DNA of 64,000 nucleotides from CAVQBP01 sp963848195 (lineage in GTDB: Bacteria > Bacteroidota > Ignavibacteria > Ignavibacteriales > Ignavibacteriaceae), in NCBI GenBank assembly GCA_963848195.1, contig CAWKCY010000001.1, forward strand, positions 62,001 through 126,000, in the 5' to 3' direction. Of this stretch, positions 52,524 through 61,771 are shown one piece after another. Both the position numbers and the translations under genes were made by a program. How positions within the stretch are numbered: position 1 is the first letter of the stretch; every line of letters begins with the position of its first letter. Under the pieces are notes generated by a model. The model was not told where the DNA came from. It ran no database searches and was given only the letters and a program-made list of their open reading frames with translations.

Positions 52524-54623
52524 ATGGCAGTTAGGGAAACTATAGAAAAAGTACGAAATATCGGTATTATGGCACATATCGATGCCGGTAAAACGACAAC
52601 TACAGAAAGAATTCTTTTTTATACAGGTAAATTACATCGTTTAGGTGAAGTACATGACGGTGCTGCTACTATGGATTGGATGGAACAGGAAAAAGAAAGA
52701 GGTATTACCATTACAAGTGCTGCAACTACTTGTTTTTGGAATAATCACCAAATTAATATTATTGATACACCTGGACATGTAGATTTTACTGTTGAAGTTG
52801 AAAGATCATTAAGAGTATTAGATGGAGCAGTCGCATTATTTTGTGCTGTCGGCGGAGTTGAACCACAATCGGAAACTGTTTGGAGACAAGCAGATAAATA
52901 TAAAGTTCCGAGAATTGCATTTGTAAATAAAATGGATAGAACGGGTGCAGATTTTTATAATGTTTTACAAATGATGAAAGATAGATTAAGCGCAAATGCT
53001 ATCCCGATAAATCTTCCAATTGGTGAAGGGGATATATTTTCAGGCGTAATTGATTTAATTTCTTTTAAAGCACGAATGTACCATGAAGAAACTTTCGGAG
53101 CTACTTTTGATGAACTTGAAATACCCCATGATCTAATTGAGTTAGCAAATAAATATAGAACTGAGATGCTCGAAGCGGTTTCCGACGTTGATGATACATT
53201 GCTTGAAAAATATCTGGATGGAAAAGACATAAGTGAATCTGAAGTTAAAGATGTATTAAGAAGAGCGACTATTGAGTTGAAAATAATTCCTGTTTTATGC
53301 GGTTCGGCTTTCAAAAATAAAGGTATACAAAAATTACTCGATTCTGTTATTGATTTCTTACCGTCACCTCTTGATTTTAAAGAAATTGAAGCTCATCATG
53401 TTGGTATTAATGACAGTATCAAAAGAAAGGTAGATGAAAAAGAAAAATTTACTGCTTTAGCTTTTAAAATAATGAATGATCCATATGTAGGAAAACTAAC
53501 CTTTTTTAGAGTTTATTCCGGAACATTGAAAGCGGGTTCCTATATTTATAATGCAGTAAGTGAAAAGAAAGAAAGAATAAGCAGACTTCTTCAAATGCAT
53601 GCTAATCATAGAGAAGAGATCGAAGAGGTAAGAGCTGGCGATATAGCTGCTGCTGTAGGACTGAAGCATACTAAAACAGGCGATACTTTATGTTCGGAAG
53701 AAGATCCTGTTTTGCTTGAAAAAATTGTTTTCCCTGAGCCGGTTATACAAATTGCTATTGAACCAAAAACAAAAGCTGATCAGGATAAATTATCCGAATC
53801 CCTGGTTAAACTGGCAGATGAAGATCCTACTTTTCAAATTAAGGTTGATGAGGAAACCGGACAAACTTTAATCAGTGGTATGGGTGAATTGCATCTTGAG
53901 ATACTTGTCGATAGGATGAAAAGAGAGTTTAAAGTTGAAGCAAATGTTGGTAAACCTCAAGTAGCATACAGAGAATCTATAACCCAAACTGTTAATGCCG
54001 AAGGTAAATTTATTAAACAATCGGGCGGGCGCGGTAAGTATGGACATGTGTGGATTGAATTAAGTCCTAATGAACCTGGTAAAGGGTATGAATTTACCAA
54101 TGGAATTGTCGGTGGTTCGGTCCCAAGAGAGTATATTCCCGCAGTATCAGCTGGTATACAAGAAGCTATGAGAAATGGAGTAATTGCCGGTTTTCCTGTT
54201 GTTGATATTAAAGCGAAAATTTATGATGGTTCTTATCACGATGTAGATTCAGATGAAATATCTTTTAAAGTAGCCGGATCACTTGCTTTTAAAGAAGGAG
54301 CTAGGAAGGCAAAACCCGTTCTTTTAGAGCCTGTAATGGATGTTGAAGTAGTAACTCCTGAAGAATATTTAGGCGATGTTATGGGAGATTTAAATTCCCG
54401 GAGAGGAAAGATTGAGGGTTTTTCTGCTAGAAAAGATGCCCAAGTGATAACGGCGACAGTTCCTTTGTCTGAAATGTTTGGTTATGCAACAATATTAAGA
54501 TCTATGACACAAGGGCGTGCGATTTATACAATGCAGTTTTCACATTATTCAGAAGTTCCAAAATCTTTGGCAGATGAAATAGCTGAGAAATCGTTAGGTA
54601 AAAAATCATTAACAAACGCATAA
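52524..54623 (+). CDS. fusA: Elongation factor G
   Basis: Translocation GTPase of 699 residues. Starts with RNIGIMAHIDAGKTTTTERI (P-loop), has DTPGHVDFT and NKMDR motifs, then domains II-V with GRGKYGHVWIELSPNEPG. It lies 46 bases after rpsG. No duplicate is seen in the window. Confidence 0.98.
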   Translation: MAVRETIEKVRNIGIMAHIDAGKTTTTERILFYTGKLHRLGEVHDGAATMDWMEQEKERGITITSAATTCFWNNHQINIIDTPGHVDFTVEVERSLRVLDGAVALFCAVGGVEPQSETVWRQADKYKVPRIAFVNKMDRTGADFYNVLQMMKDRLSANAIPINLPIGEGDIFSGVIDLISFKARMYHEETFGATFDELEIPHDLIELANKYRTEMLEAVSDVDDTLLEKYLDGKDISESEVKDVLRRATIELKIIPVLCGSAFKNKGIQKLLDSVIDFLPSPLDFKEIEAHHVGINDSIKRKVDEKEKFTALAFKIMNDPYVGKLTFFRVYSGTLKAGSYIYNAVSEKKERISRLLQMHANHREEIEEVRAGDIAAAVGLKHTKTGDTLCSEEDPVLLEKIVFPEPVIQIAIEPKTKADQDKLSESLVKLADEDPTFQIKVDEETGQTLISGMGELHLEILVDRMKREFKVEANVGKPQVAYRESITQTVNAEGKFIKQSGGRGKYGHVWIELSPNEPGKGYEFTNGIVGGSVPREYIPAVSAGIQEAMRNGVIAGFPVVDIKAKIYDGSYHDVDSDEISFKVAGSLAFKEGARKAKPVLLEPVMDVEVVTPEEYLGDVMGDLNSRRGKIEGFSARKDAQVITATVPLSEMFGYATILRSMTQGRAIYTMQFSHYSEVPKSLADEIAEKSLGKKSLTNA

Positions 54624-54655
54624 AAATTAATAGAATTATAAAAAAGGAGAAATAG

Positions 54656-55864
54656 ATGGCAAAAGAAAAATTTAATAGGAATAAGCCTCATGTTAACGTA
54701 GGCACAATCGGTCATGTAGACCATGGTAAAACTACATTAACTGCTGCCATCACTATGGCTCTCGCTAAAAAAGGCTTATCGCAAATAAGAACATTCGATA
54801 GCATTGATAATGCACCTGAAGAAAGAGAAAGAGGTATTACCATTGCAACTGCCCACGTAGAATATTCTACTGAAGCAAGGCACTATGCTCATGTTGATTG
54901 TCCCGGTCATGCTGATTATGTTAAGAATATGATTACCGGTGCTGCTCAAATGGATGGTGCTATCTTGGTTGTAGCCGCAACCGATGGACCAATGCCTCAA
55001 ACCAGAGAGCATATTCTCCTTGCTCGCCAGGTTGGTGTTCCCAGAATAGTTGTATTTATGAATAAAGTTGATATGGTTGATGATCCGGAATTACTTGAAT
55101 TAGTTGAAGTGGAGTTGAGGGATCTTTTAAATGAATATGAATTCCCAGGGGATGAAATCCCGATTATTCAGGGATCGGCATTGCAGGCATTAGAAGCTGC
55201 ATCGAATTCAGAAACTACTGTTGATGATCCAAGATTAAAATGTATCTGGGAATTAATGAAAGCTGTCGATGAATATATCCCTTTACCTGAAAGAGATACA
55301 AATAAACCGTTCTTAATGCCGGTTGAAGATGTATTTTCAATTACCGGACGCGGTACAGTTGCAACAGGAAGAGTCGAAAGAGGTCAGGTAAAGTTATCTG
55401 AAGAAGTTGAATTGATCGGACTTGGTGTTCATAAAAAAACTGTTGTTACCGGGATTGAAATGTTTAGAAAGGAACTTGATTCGGCAATTGCTGGTGATAA
55501 TGCAGGAATCCTTTTAAGAGGAGTTGACAAAAAAGAAATTGAGAGAGGAATGGTGCTAGCGAAAACCGGTTCCATTACACCTCACAAGAAATTCGAAGGT
55601 AACGTGTATATCCTTTCCAAAGATGAAGGTGGTCGTCATACACCTTTCTTTAATGGATATAGACCACAGTTTTATTTCAGAACTACAGATGTTACAGGTG
55701 TTGCGCACTTACCCGAAGGTACTGAAATGGTTATGCCTGGAGATAGAGTAATGCTTTCAATCGATTTAATTTCTGAAATCGCAATGGAAGAAGGTTTACG
55801 TTTCGCTATCCGAGAAGGTGGTAGAACTGTAGGTGCTGGAGTAGTTACTAAAATTATTGAATGA
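54656..55864 (+). CDS. tuf: Elongation factor Tu
   Basis: 402 residues; carries aminoacyl-tRNA to the ribosome. GTP motifs GHVDHGKT, DCPGHADYV and NKVDMVD are present, with RERGITIATAHVEY as switch I. AAGGAG precedes ATG. A terminator follows. Confidence 0.98.
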   Translation: MAKEKFNRNKPHVNVGTIGHVDHGKTTLTAAITMALAKKGLSQIRTFDSIDNAPEERERGITIATAHVEYSTEARHYAHVDCPGHADYVKNMITGAAQMDGAILVVAATDGPMPQTREHILLARQVGVPRIVVFMNKVDMVDDPELLELVEVELRDLLNEYEFPGDEIPIIQGSALQALEAASNSETTVDDPRLKCIWELMKAVDEYIPLPERDTNKPFLMPVEDVFSITGRGTVATGRVERGQVKLSEEVELIGLGVHKKTVVTGIEMFRKELDSAIAGDNAGILLRGVDKKEIERGMVLAKTGSITPHKKFEGNVYILSKDEGGRHTPFFNGYRPQFYFRTTDVTGVAHLPEGTEMVMPGDRVMLSIDLISEIAMEEGLRFAIREGGRTVGAGVVTKIIE

Positions 55865-55881
55865 TAAAGAGATCTTAACCG

Positions 55882-55912
55882 AAAAGGGAGTCTTAAAACT
55901 CCCTTTTTCTTT
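55882..55912 (+). terminator. Hairpin between tuf and rpsJ
   Basis: AAAAGGGAGT pairs with ACTCCCTTTT around a six-base loop, then TTC. It should stop or reduce transcription from the str operon into the S10 operon. Confidence 0.85.
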
Positions 55913-55936
55913 CTAATTTTATTAAGGAGTACTTAG

Positions 55937-56245
55937 GTGCCAGGTCAAAAGATAAGAATTAAATTGAAGTCATATGATCATATATTGATTGACAAATCGA
56001 CTGAGAAAATTATTAAAACTGTAAGAAGTACGGGAGCAGTTGTATCTGGTCCGATTCCTTTACCTACAAGGAGAACGGTTTATACAGTTTTGAGATCTCC
56101 TCATGTAGATAAAAAATCTAGAGAACAGTTTGAAACCAGGGCACATAAAAGAATAATTGATATACATAATTCAAATAATAAAACCGTCGATTCTCTTAGC
56201 AAATTGGATATACCGGCGGGTGTTGATATTGAGATCAAGCTTTAA
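55937..56245 (+). CDS. rpsJ: 30S ribosomal protein S10
   Basis: 102 residues from GTG with AAGGAG upstream. Conserved IRIKLKSYDHILIDKST and GPIPLPTRRTVYTVLRSPHV. It also acts with NusB in antitermination. First gene of the S10 operon. Confidence 0.98.
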   Translation: MPGQKIRIKLKSYDHILIDKSTEKIIKTVRSTGAVVSGPIPLPTRRTVYTVLRSPHVDKKSREQFETRAHKRIIDIHNSNNKTVDSLSKLDIPAGVDIEIKL

Positions 56246-56256
56246 AGGATTTTAAG

Positions 56257-56880
56257 ATGTCTGGAATAATCGGAAGAAAAATTGGGATGTCAAATGTTTT
56301 TAATGCAACAGGTGATTTAATACCTGTTACAATAATAAAAGCCGGTCCCTGTAAAATTGTTTCAATAAGAACATCTGGTAAAGATGGCTATAATGCTCTT
56401 CAACTTGGATTTGAAGAAAAAAAAGAAAAGAATATTTCTAAGCCTGTGATCGGTCAATTTAAAAAGAATAATCTTACTCCGGTTGCACATTTGAAGGAGT
56501 TTAATTTCTCTTCGGTTGAGGAATTTAAAATTGGTGATGAAGTTAGGGTAGAACTATTTAAAGAAGGAGAAAAGATAAAGGTAAGAGGGAAAAGTAAAGG
56601 AAAAGGATTTCAAGGCGTAATGAAAAGACATGGTTTTGGCGGAGTTGGCGGAACTACTCACGGTCAAAGCGATAGATTAAGGGCACCTGGTTCTATTGGA
56701 GCTAGCTCTTATCCTTCCAGAGTTTTTAAAGGACAAAGAATGGCGGGACGTAAAGGTTATGAAAACGTTACTGTTTCTAATCTCACTGTAGAAAAAATTT
56801 TACCTGGCGAGAATTTAATATTTGTTAAAGGAGCTGTTCCAGGGTCTATAAATTCAATTGTAGAATTGTTAAAGAAATAA
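56257..56880 (+). CDS. rplC: 50S ribosomal protein L3
   Basis: 207 residues; an early assembly protein near the peptidyl-transferase centre. GIIGRKIGMSNVFNATGDLI and GFQGVMKRHGFGG with GQRMAGRKG are typical. Confidence 0.98.
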   Translation: MSGIIGRKIGMSNVFNATGDLIPVTIIKAGPCKIVSIRTSGKDGYNALQLGFEEKKEKNISKPVIGQFKKNNLTPVAHLKEFNFSSVEEFKIGDEVRVELFKEGEKIKVRGKSKGKGFQGVMKRHGFGGVGGTTHGQSDRLRAPGSIGASSYPSRVFKGQRMAGRKGYENVTVSNLTVEKILPGENLIFVKGAVPGSINSIVELLKK

Positions 56881-56884
56881 GATT

Positions 56885-57532
56885 ATGAAGCTTGAATTAT
56901 ATAAAACAGATGGTACTTCTTCAACTGAAAAAGTTGAGCTTGATGATGATATATTTGGGATTGAACCCAATGATCATGCAATTTATCTTGCCGTAAAAGC
57001 ATATTTAGCAAATCAGAGGCAAGGTACACATAAAGCAAAAGAGCGTTCGGAAGTTCGTGGAGGCGGTAAGAAACCCTGGAAACAAAAAGGAAGAGGTGGG
57101 GCGCGTGCGGGTACCACAAGATCTCCTTTATGGGTTGGAGGGGGAACAATTTTTGGTCCTCGTCCCAGAAATTATCGTCAAAATTTATCAAAGAAAGTGA
57201 AAAATTTAGCTCGGAAATCAGCATTAAGTTATAAAGTTAAGGACGAACAATTATATATTGTTGAAGATTTTAATTTTGAGCAGCCAAAAACAAAAGAGTT
57301 TGCCAGCATACTTGAAGCATTAAAAATAAGCGGTAAAAAAGTTCTGCTGCTTACAAATGGAACTCAGGAATCTGTGTATAAATCCGGACGTAATATTGAA
57401 AAAATTAAGATATTAGAAGCAAATAAAGCTTCCACTTATGATATATTAAATAATCAGATTTTACTAATGCAAAAAAGTGCTTTAGATATAGTTCAAAATT
57501 TTTTTGCTAAAAAAGAGAAGGTAGTAAGCTGA
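56885..57532 (+). CDS. rplD: 50S ribosomal protein L4
   Basis: 215 residues; lines the exit tunnel and in other bacteria represses the S10 operon. The extended loop RGGGKKPWKQKGRGGARAGT with RSPLWVGGGTIFGP is conserved. Starts four bases after rplC. Confidence 0.98.
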   Translation: MKLELYKTDGTSSTEKVELDDDIFGIEPNDHAIYLAVKAYLANQRQGTHKAKERSEVRGGGKKPWKQKGRGGARAGTTRSPLWVGGGTIFGPRPRNYRQNLSKKVKNLARKSALSYKVKDEQLYIVEDFNFEQPKTKEFASILEALKISGKKVLLLTNGTQESVYKSGRNIEKIKILEANKASTYDILNNQILLMQKSALDIVQNFFAKKEKVVS

Positions 57533-57533
57533 T

Positions 57534-57827
57534 ATGCATGAAGTACTAATTAGGCCCCTGATAACCGAAAAGATGACAAACCTTACAGCTGAACATGGAC
57601 AATATGGATTTTTGGTAAACCCAAAATCAAATAAAATTGAGATTGCCAAAGCTATAGAGAAAAAATTCAATGTTCATGTTTTGGAAATTAAAACTATTAA
57701 GCACCATGGTAAGACTAAAACTCAGTTTAGAAAAAGCGGTAGATTTGTTGGAAGGACTCCTAAATATAAAAAAGCAATTGTCACTCTTAAAGAGGGTGAA
57801 ACAATAGAATTAATAGAACAAGTTTAG
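57534..57827 (+). CDS. rplW: 50S ribosomal protein L23
   Basis: 97 residues at the tunnel exit, docking site of trigger factor and SRP. VLIRPLITEKMTNLTAEHGQ and GFLVNPKSNKIEIAKAIEKK are typical. One base after rplD. Confidence 0.98.
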   Translation: MHEVLIRPLITEKMTNLTAEHGQYGFLVNPKSNKIEIAKAIEKKFNVHVLEIKTIKHHGKTKTQFRKSGRFVGRTPKYKKAIVTLKEGETIELIEQV

Positions 57828-57844
57828 TGTAGGCAGGAATTTAA

Positions 57845-58672
57845 ATGGGTATAAAAAAATTAAAACCGGTAACTCCAGGTACTAGATTTAGATCAAATTC
57901 TACTTTTGAAGAAATAACTAGAGACACTCCGGAAAAATCTTTGACAGTGGCATTAAAGAAATCGGGAGGGAGAAATAATTTAGGAAGAGTTACATCTCGA
58001 TTTATCGGTGGTGGACATAAAAGAAGATATAGGATCATTGATTTTAAAAGAAATAAACATGGTGTTCCGGCAAAAGTTTTTTCAATTGAATATGATCCGA
58101 ACCGGTCCTCAAGGATTGCCCTGCTCCATTATCATGATGGAGAAAAAAGATATATAATCGCTCCTGAAGGTTTGAAGGTTGGAGATACAATTAACTCCGG
58201 CTCCGGCAGTGATATTATTATTGGCAATGCACTTCCATTGAGAGAAATGCCTCTAGGAAGTTTTGTACATAATGTTGAATTAAAACCTGGAAAGGGAGGT
58301 CAACTCGGAAGGAGTGCTGGTTCTTCATTGCAGTTAATGGCTAAAGAAGGTGAATTTGCTCAGCTTAAAATGCCGTCTGGAGAAGTTCGTTTGGTTAAAT
58401 TGAACTGTATGGCTACTTATGGAGTTGTGGGAAATTCGGATCAGGAAAATATTAGTCTCGGAAAAGCTGGAAGAAACAGATGGCTGGGTAAGAGGCCGCA
58501 TGTCAGAGGCGTTGCTATGAATCCTGTTGATCATCCTATGGGAGGCGGTGAAGGAAAAACATCTGGAGGAGGACATCCTGTATCACCTTGGGGGCAAAAA
58601 GCTAAAGGTTTGAAAACCAGAAAGCATAAAAAAGAATCTAATAAATTTATTATAAAAAGACGAAATAAATAG
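57845..58672 (+). CDS. rplB: 50S ribosomal protein L2
   Basis: 275 residues, needed for peptidyl-transferase activity. The conserved end GVAMNPVDHPMGGGEGKTSG with GHPVSPWGQKAKG includes the functional histidine. Confidence 0.98.
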   Translation: MGIKKLKPVTPGTRFRSNSTFEEITRDTPEKSLTVALKKSGGRNNLGRVTSRFIGGGHKRRYRIIDFKRNKHGVPAKVFSIEYDPNRSSRIALLHYHDGEKRYIIAPEGLKVGDTINSGSGSDIIIGNALPLREMPLGSFVHNVELKPGKGGQLGRSAGSSLQLMAKEGEFAQLKMPSGEVRLVKLNCMATYGVVGNSDQENISLGKAGRNRWLGKRPHVRGVAMNPVDHPMGGGEGKTSGGGHPVSPWGQKAKGLKTRKHKKESNKFIIKRRNK

Positions 58673-58681
58673 AAAGATATT

Positions 58682-58969
58682 ATGCCAAGATCGGTTAAAA
58701 AAGGTCCTTTTGTAGATATAAATCTTGCTATGAAAATAGACCAGCTAAATCAAACTAATCAGAAAAAAATTATTAAAACCTGGTCAAGGTCATCTACAAT
58801 TACTCCGGATTTTGTCGGACATACAATCGCTGTTCATAATGGCAATAAAATGATACCTGTATATATTACGGAAAACATGGTTGGGCATAAATTAGGTGAA
58901 TTTGCTCCTACAAGAATATTCCGAGGACATCCGGGAACTAAAGCTGAAAAGGCATCCAAGGTTAAATAG
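58682..58969 (+). CDS. rpsS: 30S ribosomal protein S19
   Basis: 95 residues. PRSVKKGPFVDINLAMKID and WSRSSTITPDFVGHTIAVHN with GHKLGEFAPTRIFRGH are typical of this 30S head protein. Confidence 0.98.
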   Translation: MPRSVKKGPFVDINLAMKIDQLNQTNQKKIIKTWSRSSTITPDFVGHTIAVHNGNKMIPVYITENMVGHKLGEFAPTRIFRGHPGTKAEKASKVK

Positions 58970-58988
58970 AAAAGGAATTTTAGTTAAA

Positions 58989-59333
58989 ATGGAAGCAAGA
59001 GCAATACATAGATATATAGGTTCTTCACCAAGGAAGATGCGTTTGTTAATTGATTTAATCAGAGGTATGTCTGTTGAAAAAGCAATAGAGGTACTACACT
59101 TTTCACCTAAGCATGCTTCGAAAGATGCGGAGAAGGTAGTAAGATCTGCCGTTGCTAATTTAATGAATCAAGATGAGTCAACTCGAGTCGATACTGCTGA
59201 TTTATTTATTAAAGAAGCCTTTGTAAATCAAGGTCCGACTTTAAAGAGAATTTCGCCCGCTCCAATGGGAAGGGCTTACAAAATTAGAAAAAGGTCTTGT
59301 CATTTAACAGTTGTGGTTGCAACTAAAGAATAA
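58989..59333 (+). CDS. rplV: 50S ribosomal protein L22
   Basis: 114 residues from ATG at 58989 (the frame is open upstream inside rpsS, but the family start MEARAIHRYIGSSPRKMRLL is here). The tunnel loop GRAYKIRKRSCHLTVVVA is present. Confidence 0.97.
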   Translation: MEARAIHRYIGSSPRKMRLLIDLIRGMSVEKAIEVLHFSPKHASKDAEKVVRSAVANLMNQDESTRVDTADLFIKEAFVNQGPTLKRISPAPMGRAYKIRKRSCHLTVVVATKE

Positions 59334-59347
59334 TTAGGAGGATTTTT

Positions 59348-59989
59348 TTGGGACAAAAAGCACACCCGGTTGGATTAAGAGTAGGGATTATTAGAGGTTG
59401 GGACTCTAATTGGTATGAAAATAAAAGCTATGCACCAAAATTAAAAGAAGATCAAAAGCTTAGAACTTATATTAGAAACAGATTAAAAAAGGCGGGTATT
59501 TCAAGGATTGTAATTGATAGAACTTCAAAAAATATAATATTAACAATCCATACTTCAAGACCGGGAGTTGTTATTGGTAAAAGCGGCAAAGAAATTACAC
59601 AGCTAGAAGAAGAGTTAAAAAGATTTACCGATAAAGATGTTAAAATTCAAATTTCGGAAATTAAGAGACCTGAACTAGACGCTTACCTGGTTGCAGAAAA
59701 CATTGCAGTTCAGCTGCAAGGCAGAATCTCTTTTAGAAGAGCAATGAAAATGGCTATTACAGCAGCAATGAGAATGGGAGCTGAAGGTATCAGGATTATG
59801 TGTGCAGGAAGACTCGGAGGCGCAGAAATGGCAAGGACCGAACAATATAAAGACGGCAGAATTCCTCTGCATACATTAAGAGCAGATATTGATTATGCTT
59901 CAGGCCGGGCCGAGACAATTTACGGTTCAATAGGAATAAAAGTTTGGATATGCCGTGGTGAAATATTAGGGAAAAGAGTTACTGAATAA
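59348..59989 (+). CDS. rpsC: 30S ribosomal protein S3
   Basis: 213 residues from TTG with TAGGAGG in front. GQKAHPVGLRVGIIRGWDSN and the KH-domain GVVIGKSGKEI, with RTEQYKDGRIPLHTLRADID, are typical of this mRNA-entry protein. Confidence 0.98.
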   Translation: MGQKAHPVGLRVGIIRGWDSNWYENKSYAPKLKEDQKLRTYIRNRLKKAGISRIVIDRTSKNIILTIHTSRPGVVIGKSGKEITQLEEELKRFTDKDVKIQISEIKRPELDAYLVAENIAVQLQGRISFRRAMKMAITAAMRMGAEGIRIMCAGRLGGAEMARTEQYKDGRIPLHTLRADIDYASGRAETIYGSIGIKVWICRGEILGKRVTE

Positions 59990-60088
59990 GAATTACATGA
60001 TTATATGATTTCAAAATTACAAGATTGTTACAAATTGGATTGTTAATCTTGTTTTATTTCAATAAGAAGTGTTCAAGGAGTTTTTATT
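59990..60088. repeat. Unusual spacer inside the S10 operon
   Basis: 99 bases with ACATGATTATATGATT, ATTACAAGATTGTTAC and TTGTTAATCTTG: loose acaagatt-type repeats also seen near 19128 (GATTACAAAATTGCAAGATT) and inverted near 39852. All other gaps in this operon are under 32 bases. Confidence 0.5.
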
Positions 60089-60505
60089 ATGTTAATGCCC
60101 AAAAGAGTAAAATATAGGAAATCACAGCGCGGAAGGATGGCTGGTAAAGCAAAGCGCGGAAGTAGTGTTGCTTTTGGTGATTTTGGATTAAAAGCTCTGG
60201 AACCGCATTGGATTACGAGCAGACAGATTGAGGCATGCCGTGTTTCTCTTTCAAGAAAGATGAAAAGAGACGGAAAAGTTTGGATTAGAATATTTCCTGA
60301 TAAACCTGTTTCGAAAAAACCTCTGGAGACAAGGATGGGAAAAGGTAAAGGTGCTCCTGAATTTTGGGTGGCGGTAGTGAAACCGGGAAGAGTAATGTTT
60401 GAAGTTTCAGGTGTATCAAAGGATCTTGCACATGAAGCCTTAATGTCCTGTTCTTATAAGCTCCCGATAAAATGTAAAGTGGTTTCAAGACCTGATTTTG
60501 AATAA
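60089..60505 (+). CDS. rplP: 50S ribosomal protein L16
   Basis: 138 residues. The ATG at 60089 has AAGGAG eight bases before it; the inner ATG at 60095 gives MPKRVKYRKSQRGRMAGKAK. WGDFGL-like FGDFGLKALEPHWITSRQIE and RMGKGKGAPEFWVAVVKPG are typical. Confidence 0.97.
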   Translation: MLMPKRVKYRKSQRGRMAGKAKRGSSVAFGDFGLKALEPHWITSRQIEACRVSLSRKMKRDGKVWIRIFPDKPVSKKPLETRMGKGKGAPEFWVAVVKPGRVMFEVSGVSKDLAHEALMSCSYKLPIKCKVVSRPDFE

Positions 60506-60521
60506 TCTTTAAGGTAGTCTA

Positions 60522-60758
60522 ATGAAAATTCATGAAATAAGAGAAAATAAAACTGAAGAATTAAAAAAGCTGATTGATGAAGAGGAAAGGAACCTCGTTG
60601 ATTTGCGATTTGCACATCAGCTTAAACAACTGACCAATACAGCAAAGTTAAAAATAACTAAGAAGGAAATGGCCAGAATGAAAACTATTCTTCGGGAAAG
60701 AGAATTGGCTGAGATAAAACCAGTTGTAGTAGAAAATAAAGAAGGAGACAAAGCTTAA
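60522..60758 (+). CDS. rpmC: 50S ribosomal protein L29
   Basis: 78 residues. KIHEIRENKTEELKKLIDEE with LRFAHQLKQLTNTAKLKITK is typical. The acidic tail (VVVENKEGDKA) is slightly longer than usual. Confidence 0.96.
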   Translation: MKIHEIRENKTEELKKLIDEEERNLVDLRFAHQLKQLTNTAKLKITKKEMARMKTILRERELAEIKPVVVENKEGDKA

Positions 60759-60760
60759 AG

Positions 60761-61018
60761 ATGGCACAACGTCCGCTTAGAAAAACCAGAATAGGTGTAG
60801 TAGTTAGTAATAAAATGGAAAAAACAATTTCCGTAGCTATTGAAAGAAGGGTTCCGCATCCGATTTATAAAAAATATTTTAAGAAGACTACAAAACTTAT
60901 GGCTCATGATGAAAAACGTGAATGTCAAATCGGAGATAAAGTTAGAATTATGGAAACCCGTCCTTTAAGTCTTAAGAAAAGATGGCGGTTGGTAGAAATA
61001 GTTGAAAAAGCCAAGTAG
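60761..61018 (+). CDS. rpsQ: 30S ribosomal protein S17
   Basis: 85 residues. RKTRIGVVVSNKMEKTISVA, RRVPHPIYKKYFKKTTK and IMETRPLSLKKRWRLVEIVE mark S17. It begins two bases after rpmC. Confidence 0.97.
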   Translation: MAQRPLRKTRIGVVVSNKMEKTISVAIERRVPHPIYKKYFKKTTKLMAHDEKRECQIGDKVRIMETRPLSLKKRWRLVEIVEKAK

Positions 61019-61038
61019 AATTAAGGAGTTTTAATAAA

Positions 61039-61407
61039 ATGATTCAAGAAGAAACGAACTTAGTAGTTGCTGATAATTCCGGAGCTAAGAAAGTAAGGTG
61101 TATCAGAGTACTTGGCGGCAGCGGACGGAAATATGCCAGTTTGGGAGATCTAATTGTTGTATCGGTTAAATCTGCTATTCCAAATGGTTCTATTAAAAAG
61201 GGTGAAGTTTCCAGAGCGGTTATTGTTAGAACTCGAAAAGAGGTAAGGAGAAAAGATGGATCTTATATAAGATTTGATGAAAATGCTGCAGTTCTTTTAA
61301 ATGCTCAGAACGAACCGCGAGGAACTCGTATCTTTGGGCCAGTCGCAAGAGAATTAAGAGAAAAACAATTTATGAAAATAGTATCTTTAGCCCCAGAAGT
61401 TTTATAA
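61039..61407 (+). CDS. rplN: 50S ribosomal protein L14
   Basis: 122 residues. MIQEETNLVVADNSGAKKVR, VVSVKSAIPNGSIKKGEVSR and FGPVARELREKQFMKIVSLA are typical. Intersubunit bridge protein. AAGGAG precedes ATG. Confidence 0.98.
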   Translation: MIQEETNLVVADNSGAKKVRCIRVLGGSGRKYASLGDLIVVSVKSAIPNGSIKKGEVSRAVIVRTRKEVRRKDGSYIRFDENAAVLLNAQNEPRGTRIFGPVARELREKQFMKIVSLAPEVL

Positions 61408-61420
61408 AAATTGGAATTAA

Positions 61421-61744
61421 ATGAAAATAAGAAAAAATGATAATGTAATGGTTATTGCCGGTAATGATAGAGGAAAAACCGGTAAGGTATTGAAAGTAAA
61501 TCCGAAGAAAAACAGGGTTATTGTTGAAGGTATTAATATTAGAAAAAGACATACTAAGCCTAGTCAAACAAACCCGCAAGGAGGAATACTTGAAAAAGAA
61601 TCTCCTATTAATGCTTCTAATATAATGTTGTTGGATCCTAAAACTAATGAACCGACAAGAATTGGATCTCAAATTATATTAGATGAAAAATCCGGAAAGA
61701 AAAAAAGAACCAGGGTTAGTAAAGCCTCTGGAGAAATGGTTTAA
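61421..61744 (+). CDS. rplX: 50S ribosomal protein L24
   Basis: 107 residues with the KOW motif VMVIAGNDRGKTGKVLKVNP and GINIRKRHTKPSQTNPQGGI. One of two assembly-initiator proteins of the 50S subunit. Confidence 0.97.
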   Translation: MKIRKNDNVMVIAGNDRGKTGKVLKVNPKKNRVIVEGINIRKRHTKPSQTNPQGGILEKESPINASNIMLLDPKTNEPTRIGSQIILDEKSGKKKRTRVSKASGEMV

Positions 61745-61771
61745 TAAGTTTAATTAGTTAAAAGTTTTAAT

